A DNA stretch of 64,000 bases from Dactylosporangium vinaceum. Its GTDB lineage: Bacteria > Actinomycetota > Actinomycetes > Mycobacteriales > Micromonosporaceae. Shown piece after piece: positions 27,095-34,250 of this stretch (position 1 is the first letter of the stretch; each line of letters begins with the position of its first letter). The position numbers were made by a program, and so were the translations under genes. Under the pieces are notes generated by a model, which had not been told where the DNA came from, did no database searches, and worked only from the letters and a program-made list of their open reading frames with translations. The stretch is taken from NCBI RefSeq assembly GCF_019904175.1, contig NZ_CP061913.1, positions 9,796,001 to 9,860,000 of the forward strand, given 5' to 3'.

Positions 27095-27700
27095 TCAAAG
27101 TGTCCCGAGCCAGCTGCGCAGCAGGGTCGCGCCCGCGTCGCCGGACTTCTCCGGGTGGAACTGGGTCGCGCGCAGCACGTCGGTCTCGAACGCGGCGACG
27201 AACTGCTCTCCGTGCACCGTCGTCGCGACCCGGCCCGACGTGGTGGTCGCGGCGTAGGAGTGCACGAAGTAGAACCGGGTGTCCTGCGGCAGGCCGGCCC
27301 CGAGGACCGACCCCTCCGGCCAGGCCACCGTGTTCCAGCCCATGTGCGGCACGACAGGCGCGTGCAGCCGGGTCACCGCGCCGGGCGCGAGACCCAGCCC
27401 CTTGGTGACCACACCGTGCTCCTCGCCCTCGTCGAACATGATCTGCATGCCGACGCAGATCCCGAGCACCGGCGCCCCCACCCGGACCCGCTCGGCGATC
27501 ACCGGCCCGGCGCCGAGCTCGTCGACGCCGGCCATGCAGGCCGCGTAGGCCCCGACGCCCGGCACCACGAGCCCGTCCGCCCGCGCCGCCTTCTCCAGGT
27601 CAGCGGTGACCTCGACGTCGGCGCCGACCCGGGCCACGGCCCGCTCGGCCGAGCGCAGGTTGCCGGAGCCGTAGTCGAGAATGACCACCTTCTTCGCCAT
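27095..27700 (-). CDS. hisH: Imidazole glycerol phosphate synthase, glutaminase subunit
   Basis: HisH hydrolyses glutamine and channels ammonia to HisF. The 201-aa class I amidotransferase has VILDYGSGNLRS at the start, the oxyanion strand VPGVGAY, the nucleophile Cys in GICVGMQIMFD and the catalytic His/Glu in QFHPEKSG. GAGGAG precedes the ATG. It lies in the his operon between two small membrane genes. Confidence 0.97.
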   Translation of the reverse strand: MAKKVVILDYGSGNLRSAERAVARVGADVEVTADLEKAARADGLVVPGVGAYAACMAGVDELGAGPVIAERVRVGAPVLGICVGMQIMFDEGEEHGVVTKGLGLAPGAVTRLHAPVVPHMGWNTVAWPEGSVLGAGLPQDTRFYFVHSYAATTTSGRVATTVHGEQFVAAFETDVLRATQFHPEKSGDAGATLLRSWLGTL

Positions 27701-27709
27701 GTCAGCTCC

Positions 27710-27859
27710 TCAGTTCTGCAGCCACAGCACGCCGCCGACCGCGGCGAGCGCCGCCAGCACGAACGTGACGATCGCCGGTACCTTGGACTTCGTCTGCTGC
27801 CGCAGCGTGAGCGCACCGCCGAGCAGCAGCCCGGCCAGCCCGAAAAGCACAATGCTCAC
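27710..27859 (-). CDS. 49-aa two-helix membrane peptide coupled to hisB
   Basis: A short gene beginning at a GTG that overlaps the hisB stop (GTGA). The product is nearly all hydrophobic: helix 1 at about 2-17, a basic turn RQQTKSK, helix 2 at about 27-47. Comparable small membrane genes sit between hisB and hisH in other actinomycetes, which supports a real gene, but no function is known to me. Confidence 0.7.
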   Translation of the reverse strand: MSIVLFGLAGLLLGGALTLRQQTKSKVPAIVTFVLAALAAVGGVLWLQN

Positions 27860-28470
27860 AGCGCGCCTTTGGTACTGGGAACGACCCCGGCATTGCGCGG
27901 ATCGAGCGCGCACGCCTGGCGAAGTGCCCGCGCGACGGCCTTGAACTGCGCCTCGACGATGTGGTGGGCATCGGGCTGGGCGCCGTGGCGACCGGCGCGC
28001 AGGATGCTCACGTGCAGCGTCACCTTCGCCGAGTGCCCGAACGACTCCCAGATGTGGCGGGTCAGGCTCGTCGGGTAGTTGCCGCCGATGTGCGGGGCGA
28101 TGTTCGCCGGCTCCTCGTGCACCACATACGGCCGCCCTGACAGGTCGACGACAGCCGAGGCGAGCACCTCGTCCAGCGGCACCTGCGCGTGCCCGTACCG
28201 CGTCACCCCGGCCTTGTCCCCCAGCGCCTCGGCGAACGCGGCGCCGAGCGCCAGGGCGGTGTCCTCGACGGTGTGGTGCGCGTCGATCTCCAGGTCGCCC
28301 ACCGTCTGCACCCGCAGGTCGAACCCGCCGTGCTTCGCGATCTGGTTGAGCATGTGGTCGTAGAAGCCCACGCCTGTCGAGATCTCGCCGACGCCGGTCC
28401 CGTCCAGGTCCAGCTCGACCAGGACCTTCGTCTCCTTCGTGACCCGCTCGATCCGGGCAGTACGGCTCAC
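27856..28470 (-). CDS. hisB: Imidazoleglycerol-phosphate dehydratase
   Basis: HisB dehydrates imidazole glycerol phosphate to imidazole acetol phosphate. The 204-aa protein has the manganese-binding repeats: STGVGFYDHMLNQIAKHGGF, DAHHTVED, TRHIWESFGHSAK and DAHHIVEAQFKA. It is the single-domain form without phosphatase. The GTG start follows GGAGAT, and it overlaps the TGA of the preceding 30-codon mini-ORF (GTGA), so hisB may be translated by coupling through two repeat copies from hisC. Confidence 0.96.
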   Translation of the reverse strand: MSRTARIERVTKETKVLVELDLDGTGVGEISTGVGFYDHMLNQIAKHGGFDLRVQTVGDLEIDAHHTVEDTALALGAAFAEALGDKAGVTRYGHAQVPLDEVLASAVVDLSGRPYVVHEEPANIAPHIGGNYPTSLTRHIWESFGHSAKVTLHVSILRAGRHGAQPDAHHIVEAQFKAVARALRQACALDPRNAGVVPSTKGAL

Positions 28471-28559
28471 AGTGCCATCTCCACTTCGTTCCGATGGCCC
28501 TGTGGCCAAAGCTGTACCTCCCGGTGAGCGGCCTCAACGCTCCGCGCCGAACCGCTCAC
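28467..28559 (-). CDS. 30-codon coupled mini-ORF, his copy 2
   Basis: A 93-base open frame starting at GTG inside the stop of mini-ORF copy 1 and ending in a TGA that overlaps the hisB GTG. The product begins VSGSARSVEAAHREV and ends HRNEVEMAL. It differs from copy 1 at three bases: two silent, one Arg-to-His at residue 12. GGAGATGGC, just upstream of each following GTG, acts as the ribosome site. Whether the peptide matters or only the coupling is unknown. Confidence 0.45.
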   Translation of the reverse strand: MSGSARSVEAAHREVQLWPQGHRNEVEMAL

Positions 28560-28648
28560 AGCGCCATCTCCACTTCGTTCCGATGGCCCTGTGGCCAAAG
28601 CTGTACCTCCCGGCGAGCGGCCTCGACGCTCCGCGCCGAACCGCTCAC
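28470..28648. repeat. Two 89-bp tandem repeats between hisC and hisB
   Basis: GTGA junctions at 28648, 28559 and 28470 are exactly 89 bases apart, and the two units differ at only three positions. The repeat lengthens the hisC-hisB gap without breaking the chain of overlapping stops and starts. Confidence 0.95.
28556..28648 (-). CDS. 30-codon coupled mini-ORF, his copy 1
   Basis: Starts at a GTG overlapping the hisC stop (GTGA) and ends 30 codons later in a TGA overlapping the next copy's GTG. The product begins VSGSARSVEAARREV. Unit spacing is 89 bases, the ORF length of 93 minus the 4-base overlap. GGAGGAGTTGCT in the hisC end provides the ribosome site. I know no protein family for it. 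Similar 30-codon units precede ftsW. Confidence 0.45.
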   Translation of the reverse strand: MSGSARSVEAARREVQLWPQGHRNEVEMAL

Positions 28649-29721
28649 AGCAACTCCTCCAGAGCGTTCAGAAAGGCGCTGGTCTCCTCCGGCGTGCCGG
28701 CGGTGACGCGCAGCCAGCCCGGCAGGCCGACGTCGCGGATGAGCACGCCCCGGTCCAGCAGTGCGTGCCAGACGCCCTTGCTGTCGCCGCGCGGGGCGCC
28801 GAACAGCACGAAGTTGGCGTCGCTGTCGGCGACCGGGAGGCCCCAACCGCGCAGCGTGTCGACGATCCGGTCGCGCTGGCCCTTGATCGCGTCGACGGTC
28901 GAGAGCAGCGCGTCGGTGTGCGCGAGCGCGGCCCGGGCGACGGCCTGCGTCATGGCGCTGAGGTGGTACGGCAGCCGCACGAGCTGCACCGCGTCGACCA
29001 CGGCGGCGTCGGCGGCCAGGTAGCCGACCCGGCCCCCGGCCAACGCGAACGCCTTGCTCATCGTGCGGGTCACCACGAGCCGCGGGTAACGCTCAATGAG
29101 CGTCGGGGCGAAGACGGTACCCGAGCGGGCGAACTCCGCATATGCCTCGTCCACGATGACCATGCCGCGGGCCGTCTCCACCGCCGCCGCCACGACCTCG
29201 AGCGGCAGCGCGGTGCCCGTCGGGTTGTTGGGCGAGCAGAGGAACACCAGGTCCGGGTCGTACTCGCGGATCTTCGCCACCACGTGCTCGGCGCTCAGCG
29301 TGTAGTCACCGGCGCGCAGCCCGTCGACCCAGGCCGTGCCGGTGCCGGCGGCCAGGAGCGGGTGCATGGAGTACGACGGCGTGAACCCCAGCGCGGTGCG
29401 CCCGGGCCCGGCGAACGTCTGCAGCAGCTGCTGCTGGATCTCGTTCGACCCGTTGGCCGCCCAGACGTTGCGGTAGGTCAGGCCGTGCCCGACGTACGCG
29501 GCCAGGTCGGTGCGCAGCGCGACGGCATCGCGGTCCGGATACCGGTTCAGGTCCCGCAGCACCGAGCCGAGCGCCTTCTCCATCTCGGCGACGGCGGCTT
29601 CGGGCACCGGATACGAGTTTTCGTTGGTGTTGAGGCGCACTGCCACGTCGAGCTGGGGCGCACCGTACGGCGTCATCCCCCGCAGCTCGTCCCGCAGCGG
29701 CAGGTCGTCGAGCGAGGTCAT
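28645..29721 (-). CDS. hisC: Histidinol-phosphate aminotransferase
   Basis: HisC transfers an amino group from glutamate to imidazole acetol phosphate. The 358-aa fold-type I PLP enzyme has RLNTNENSYPVP, NGSNEIQQQLLQTFAGPG, CSPNNPTGTALP, VIVDEAYAEFA and the PLP-lysine segment TRTMSKAFALAGGRVGYL. It overlaps hisD upstream (ATGA) and the first mini-ORF downstream (GTGA). Confidence 0.97.
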   Translation of the reverse strand: MTSLDDLPLRDELRGMTPYGAPQLDVAVRLNTNENSYPVPEAAVAEMEKALGSVLRDLNRYPDRDAVALRTDLAAYVGHGLTYRNVWAANGSNEIQQQLLQTFAGPGRTALGFTPSYSMHPLLAAGTGTAWVDGLRAGDYTLSAEHVVAKIREYDPDLVFLCSPNNPTGTALPLEVVAAAVETARGMVIVDEAYAEFARSGTVFAPTLIERYPRLVVTRTMSKAFALAGGRVGYLAADAAVVDAVQLVRLPYHLSAMTQAVARAALAHTDALLSTVDAIKGQRDRIVDTLRGWGLPVADSDANFVLFGAPRGDSKGVWHALLDRGVLIRDVGLPGWLRVTAGTPEETSAFLNALEELL

Positions 29722-31019
29722 GCGTCGAACCGGACCTTCACCGCGGCACCGTGCGCCGGGAGGTCCTCGGCCGTGGAGAGTGCCACCACGTGCGCCGCCA
29801 CCTCCTGCAGCGCGTCGTGCGAGTACTCGATCAGCTGGACGCCCCGCAGGAACGTCTGCGTCGACAGGCCGGACTGGTGCCGGGCACAGCCGCCGGTCGG
29901 CAGGACGTGGTTCGAGCCGGCGCAGTAGTCCCCGAGCGACACCGGCGACCAGGCCCCCACGAATATCGCCCCGGCGTTGCGGACCCGCTCGGCCACGGCC
30001 CGCGGATCGCGGGTCTGGATCTCGAGGTGCTCGGCGCCGTAGGCGTCGACGACCCGCAGCCCCTGCTCGACGTCGTCGACGAGGACTGTCGCCGACTGCG
30101 GCCCCGACAGCGCCTCGGTCACCCGCTCGACGTGCTTGGTCGCGGCGACCTGCCTCGCGACCTCGGCATCGACCGCGGCGGCCAGCTCGGTCGAGGTCGT
30201 GACCAGGACGCTCGCCGCGAGCGGGTCGTGCTCGGCCTGGCTGATCAGGTCGGCCGCGACGTGGCGCGGGTCGGCGCTCTCGTCGGCCAGGATCGCGATC
30301 TCGGTCGGGCCGGCCTCGGCGTCGATGCCGACCGTGCCGCGCAGCATGCGCTTGGCCGCGGTGACCCAGATGTTGCCGGGCCCGGTGATCATGTCGACCG
30401 GCTCGCAGCCGGGCTCCTCGTCGGTGAACCCGTAGCCGAGCATCGCGATCGCCTGCGAGCCGCCGACCGCGTACACCTCGTCGACGCCCAGCAGCGCACA
30501 GGCGGCCAGGATGTTGGCGTTCGGCAGGCCGGTGTCCTTCTGCGGCGGGCTCGTCACGGCGATCGAGGCGACGCCGGCGGCCTGGGCCGGGACGACGTTC
30601 ATGACCACGCTCGACGGGTACACGGCCAGGCCGCCCGGCACGTAGAGCCCGACCCGGCCGACCGGCAGCCAGCGCTGCGTGACGGTGCCCCCCTCGGCGA
30701 GGACCGTCGTCGTATCGGTGCGGCGCTGGTCCTCGTGCACCTTGCGGGCCCGGGCGATCGACTCCAGCAGGGCGGCGCGCACGGCGGGCTCGAGCTCGGC
30801 CTCGGCCCGCTCGATCTCCTCCTTCGGCACCCGCAGCTGCTTCACGTCGACCTTGTCGAAGCGCAGCGACGCCTCCCGGATCGCCGCGGCGCCATGCTCT
30901 CGGACCGCTTCGACGGTCGGGCGCACCTGCTCGGTGGCGACGGATACGTCAATGGCGGCCCGGGGCAGCAGACGGCGCGGGTCCTCGGTGGAGCCGCGCA
31001 GGTCGATCCGATTCAACAC
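29718..31019 (-). CDS. hisD: Histidinol dehydrogenase
   Basis: HisD oxidises histidinol to histidine with two NAD+ and a zinc ion, the last two steps of the pathway. The 433-aa protein has YVPGGLAVYPSSVVMNVVPA, AVGGSQAIAMLGYG, DMITGPGNIWV, DAEAGPTEIAILAD, the zinc-binding QAEHDP and GSNHVLPTGG near the C-terminus. First gene of the his operon. The GTG was chosen because TAGACT ends 7 bases before it; no ribosome site is present. Confidence 0.97.
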   Translation of the reverse strand: MLNRIDLRGSTEDPRRLLPRAAIDVSVATEQVRPTVEAVREHGAAAIREASLRFDKVDVKQLRVPKEEIERAEAELEPAVRAALLESIARARKVHEDQRRTDTTTVLAEGGTVTQRWLPVGRVGLYVPGGLAVYPSSVVMNVVPAQAAGVASIAVTSPPQKDTGLPNANILAACALLGVDEVYAVGGSQAIAMLGYGFTDEEPGCEPVDMITGPGNIWVTAAKRMLRGTVGIDAEAGPTEIAILADESADPRHVAADLISQAEHDPLAASVLVTTSTELAAAVDAEVARQVAATKHVERVTEALSGPQSATVLVDDVEQGLRVVDAYGAEHLEIQTRDPRAVAERVRNAGAIFVGAWSPVSLGDYCAGSNHVLPTGGCARHQSGLSTQTFLRGVQLIEYSHDALQEVAAHVVALSTAEDLPAHGAAVKVRFDA

Positions 31020-31026
31020 CCTTGGG

Positions 31027-31032
31027 AGTCTA
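31027..31032 (-). promoter_or_regulatory. -10 box of leaderless hisD promoter
   Basis: TAGACT on the minus strand, 7 bases before the hisD GTG. This is probably the promoter of the whole his operon. Confidence 0.5.
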
Positions 31033-31049
31033 TTCGGCGCCGCCAGCGG

Positions 31050-31706
31050 TTATGCGTCACCGTCCCGCCCAGCGGGCTGTCGGGATCCGGCCCAACGCCA
31101 GTTCAGTTCGCCGGGCGCGGCCGGCGGTCCGGGCAGCGTTCTCGTGGCCGCTCCGGCCGTGTCCGTGGCGCGGAGGCCGTCGAGGTTGAGTGCGAGGTAC
31201 CGCCGCCGCAGTTGTCGGGTGCGCTCCGGGTCCGGCAGCCTGATGGCCGAGCACCCCTCCAGGACGAGGGCGATGTCGGTGGTTCCGGCGTCCGGCCTCA
31301 TCTGCTTCGTATCGTGGGCGCGGGTGACCAGTTCGTGCACCAGTGTGCCCGACCTCACGGCATCGGCGATCATCTCCGGCGTCGAGGTGAACGTCCCGGC
31401 GAGGTGCACGGTGAGCGAGTGCACGTCGGCGTCGACGACGTTGTGCAGGAAGCTCTCCAGCGCGGCCCAGCCGTCCTCGATCGCACCGGCCCGCTCCGCC
31501 TCGGCGATGAACGTCCGCAGGCCGTCGTGGCAGAGCGTGCGCAGCAGCCCTTCCTTGTTCCGGTACCGCCGGTACAGCGCACTGATCCCGACCCCGGCCC
31601 GCTCGGCCACGGCGGCGATGGGCGCCTTGGGGTCCTCAATGAACACGTCCCGCGCCGCTGCGAGAATGACCCCGTCGTTCCGCTCGGCCTCGCGCTCGCG
31701 TCCCAT
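31050..31706 (-). CDS. TetR family regulator
   Basis: A 218-aa regulator. After a basic start comes the TetR helix-turn-helix VAERAGVGISALYRRYRNKE (about 34-53). The C-terminal ligand domain is followed by a Pro/Ala-rich tail ending RQPAGRDGDA. TAAGCT lies 7 bases before the ATG, indicating a leaderless message. GGAATAGTCCGTTCC, an imperfect palindrome 15-30 bases further upstream, may be its own operator. It is divergent from a LON-domain gene; ligand unknown. Confidence 0.88.
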   Translation of the reverse strand: MGREREAERNDGVILAAARDVFIEDPKAPIAAVAERAGVGISALYRRYRNKEGLLRTLCHDGLRTFIAEAERAGAIEDGWAALESFLHNVVDADVHSLTVHLAGTFTSTPEMIADAVRSGTLVHELVTRAHDTKQMRPDAGTTDIALVLEGCSAIRLPDPERTRQLRRRYLALNLDGLRATDTAGAATRTLPGPPAAPGELNWRWAGSRQPAGRDGDA

Positions 31707-31713
31707 GCGGCCC

Positions 31714-31802
31714 AGCTTAACACCCAATGGGAACGGACTATTCCGGTCCGCAATACACGTGACGGACGTGTCGTAGGCCGCGACCAGCGCCTCGGCTACG
31801 CT
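31714..31802. promoter_or_regulatory. Divergent tetR / LON-domain gene promoters
   Basis: Minus strand: TAAGCT at 31714-31719, 7 bases from the TetR ATG. Plus strand: TACGCT at 31797-31802, 7 bases from the LON-domain GTG. GGAA-N7-TTCC on the TetR side is a possible operator. Confidence 0.45.
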
Positions 31803-31809
31803 TCGGCTC

Positions 31810-32508
31810 GTGGAGCTGCTGCCACTCTTCCCGCTGGGCACCGTGCTGTTTCCGGGCTTGGTCCTGCCGCTGCACGTCTTCGAGCCGCGGTACCGGACGC
31901 TTATCCAGCACCTCACCGAGCTCCCGGCCAACCTCCCCCGCGAGTTCGGCGTCATCGCCATCCGCCGCGGCTGGGAGGTGGGCCGCCAGTCCGAGGCCGC
32001 CGACGCCACCATCACAGCCGGCGAGTCCCTCTCGCTGTACGAGATCGGCTGCGCCGCCGAGATCCGCCAGATCACCGAGCTCCCCGACGGCCGCTTCGAC
32101 CTGATGACCCTGGGCCGCCGCCGCTTCCGCCTGGTGGGCGTCGCCCGCAACGACGCCCCATACTTGACAGGCGAGGTCGAGTGGCTCCCCGAGCCGAAGG
32201 GCGACCCCGACCGCGAGGGCGAGCTGGCCGCCGGCGTCCTGTCGGCCTACCAGGACTACCTCCGCGCCGTCCGCGCGGACGAGGACGGCGAACAGCTCCC
32301 GGACGATCCCACGGTCCTGTCCCACCTCGTCGCCGCCACGGCATCACTGACGCTCGAGGATCGGCAGTCGCTGCTGGCCGAGCCCGATACGCAGAGCCGC
32401 CTCAAGTCTGAACGCGCGCTGCTGCGGCGGGAGACCGCTCTGCTTGGTCAGATTCGGGCCGTTCCTGTGTCCTTGGGGGATCTGGCCGTTCCGTCGAGTC
32501 CTAATTAG
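31810..32508 (+). CDS. LON substrate-binding domain protein
   Basis: A 232-aa cytosolic protein consisting of the N-terminal LON/PUA-like domain without ATPase or protease. Family signs are LPLFPLGTVLFPGLVLPLHVFEPRYR at the start (split here: LPLFPLGTVLFPG then LPLHVFEPRYR), FGVIAIRRGWEVG, and FDLMTLGRRRFRLVG. Such proteins are common in actinobacteria and may help protein turnover, but their role is unproven. Start GTG, leaderless by spacing to TACGCT. Confidence 0.9.
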   Translation: MELLPLFPLGTVLFPGLVLPLHVFEPRYRTLIQHLTELPANLPREFGVIAIRRGWEVGRQSEAADATITAGESLSLYEIGCAAEIRQITELPDGRFDLMTLGRRRFRLVGVARNDAPYLTGEVEWLPEPKGDPDREGELAAGVLSAYQDYLRAVRADEDGEQLPDDPTVLSHLVAATASLTLEDRQSLLAEPDTQSRLKSERALLRRETALLGQIRAVPVSLGDLAVPSSPN

Positions 32509-32559
32509 CCTTTTTTCGGCGTCTACTGGCGCCGCGATGTCATGTTCGTTTGTGGTTTT

Positions 32560-33117
32560 TTATTGTGTAGCGTGGGCGCGACCGTTGTTTGGTTGCCGTT
32601 CATCGGCCGAGGTCCGAGGATTTGGCGGCGGGTCCGTTGTGGTCATCATTCGGTGGTAGCGATTCGTGGCCTTCGGTGATAAAAAGAATGATTTTGGTTT
32701 GGGTTTGGCTGCGGTCTGCCTAAGGGCTGGGCATCGGAATGCTGCGGGAGAAGGCTTTGGAGTGGCAGCGTCGCCGGGGGCATCCGAAGCGGCGGCGGGC
32801 TCCGGGGCGCAGGTGACGGTGGCGGAAGTAGTGGCGGTGGCAGCGTCGGATTGGCACTCTGGCTGATCCTGCTGCTCAACGGGCACCGAGACCGGCGTCG
32901 GGTCACTCGGCTGGGCCTCCGCAGTTACTACCGCCGCCTGAGCACGCTCAGCTTGAATCCGGCGCATTTTCTCGGCATGCCGCTGCACAAGCCCCCAGTC
33001 CCGATGACGCTTGTGCTCCCGCCGAAACTCCTCATTGATCGCACTATAACGCCGAGACTTCGTCCGATCCCGCATAGGGGCCAATTCCGCCCTGCTGAAC
33101 AAGCCGATCTGCCCCAT
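32560..33117 (-). CDS. Unknown protein carried on inverted-repeat element
   Basis: A 185-aa frame with much lower third-position GC than its neighbours. The N-terminus (GQIGLFSRAELAPMRDRTKS) and the following basic helix (FRREHKRHRDWGLVQRHAEK) look like a folded domain. The middle is Ala/Pro/Thr-rich, and the last 30 residues (PPPNPRTSADERQPNNGRAH) are encoded by the left inverted arm. GATAAT lies 6 bases before the ATG. I cannot assign a family. Codon use suggests recent acquisition with the element. Confidence 0.5.
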   Translation of the reverse strand: MGQIGLFSRAELAPMRDRTKSRRYSAINEEFRREHKRHRDWGLVQRHAEKMRRIQAERAQAAVVTAEAQPSDPTPVSVPVEQQDQPECQSDAATATTSATVTCAPEPAAASDAPGDAATPKPSPAAFRCPALRQTAAKPKPKSFFLSPKATNRYHRMMTTTDPPPNPRTSADERQPNNGRAHATQ

Positions 33118-33281
33118 AATCAAATTATCCCAACCCCACCCCCCAATACACAGCCCCACCAATCCCCATATTTTCAAACAACGTACCCCGGAACCACCGA
33201 ATGACGACCACGACGAACCCGCCGCCAAATCCTCGAACCCCAGCCAATGAACGGCAACCAAACAACGGTCGCGCCCACGCT
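32568..33281. mobile_element. 0.7-kb element with long inverted arms
   Basis: The left arm (32568-32656) and the right arm (33194-33281) are inverted copies about 88 bases long with roughly 10 mismatches. Shared words include GCGTGGGCGCGACCGTTGTT and GAGGATTTGGCGGCGGGT. The 537 bases between are clearly AT-richer than the chromosome, especially 33110-33185. There is no transposase, so it would be a non-autonomous (MITE-like) element or a hairpin cassette. No target-site duplication could be fixed. Confidence 0.6.
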
Positions 33282-33359
33282 TACTCAGTAGTTCCCATCG
33301 GCCGAGCCCACAACTGCGGTGCCCCTCCAACCGGGCGACAGCCCAGCAGACCCACGACG

Positions 33360-34250
33360 TCAGGAACGCGGCAGGTCAGACGGCGGCGAAGGCGGCGCGG
33401 TGGGATCGGTGGAAGCCGCGTGAGTGTTCGAGCCCGGCGGCGTGTGAGGTGTATCGGTCGGATGAGCGGGTGCAGGTGCTCCCGAGGGTGGCGGGTACGC
33501 CGCCGCCTGATCAGCGCCCGAGGGGAAGCCGGCCGGCGGGTATTCGGCCGGGTGCTGAGCCCCCGGCGGCGGGTACGAGTAGCCGGGCTGAGGCGCGTAC
33601 GTGGCAACGCCTGGCGCAGGCGGCGCCGGGGTCAGGTACTCCGGCGGGATGTTGTCGTAGCGGAGCGTCGGCGAGACGTGGAAGCCGGCCAGCCCCGTGT
33701 AGACGGCCGCCGCCGCGATTCCCTGGATCAGCATCGTGCCGCGGACCCACGGGATGAAGCCGAGCCACAGGCTGGCCTCGCCGGTGCGGAGCTTGACCGG
33801 CCGGAACATGTGCGTGTTCTCGGGGGCGTGCTCGGCCAGGTCCATGTAGTGCGACCAGCCGATCTTGTTGCCCAGCCAGGCCGCGAGGACTGACGCGCCG
33901 GTGGAGCCCAGGACCAGGGCCAGCAGCATCACGGGGCCCCGGTAGCGGCGCAGCAGGAACCAGGCGGCCACGGCCACGATGGCGCCCATCGCGATCGCCA
34001 TGAGGATGAACCAGCCGTCGTCGGCCCAGTAGCCCTCGGGCTCGGGGTCGATCGGGTAGGGGCCGTACTGCGTCTGGACCAGCTCGACGTGCGGAGCCAG
34101 CTTCGACCACAGCCAGCCGAACGGCGCGCCCAGGCCGGCGACGACCACGGCGGCCAGGAGGGCGAAGAGCACCTCGCGAAGGATCGAGTCGCGGGCCGGC
34201 GGGGCGGGGGCCTCGGGCGGCTCGACTGGCGAAATCGGGGCGATGCTCAC
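33360..34250 (-). CDS. Membrane protein with Pro-rich tail (DUF2567-like)
   Basis: A 296-aa protein. Four membrane helices lie at about 25-48, 80-98, 104-125 and 165-185, with the loop VQTQYGPYPIDPEPEGYWAD between the first two. From residue 200 on comes a Pro/Tyr/Ala-rich cytoplasmic tail (PGYSYPPPGAQHPAEYPP). The membrane part resembles DUF2567 of actinobacteria, by memory only. The GTG overlaps the dnaE stop (GTGA), so it is translated with DNA polymerase III alpha; a functional link is unproven. Confidence 0.7.
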   Translation of the reverse strand: MSIAPISPVEPPEAPAPPARDSILREVLFALLAAVVVAGLGAPFGWLWSKLAPHVELVQTQYGPYPIDPEPEGYWADDGWFILMAIAMGAIVAVAAWFLLRRYRGPVMLLALVLGSTGASVLAAWLGNKIGWSHYMDLAEHAPENTHMFRPVKLRTGEASLWLGFIPWVRGTMLIQGIAAAAVYTGLAGFHVSPTLRYDNIPPEYLTPAPPAPGVATYAPQPGYSYPPPGAQHPAEYPPAGFPSGADQAAAYPPPSGAPAPAHPTDTPHTPPGSNTHAASTDPTAPPSPPSDLPRS

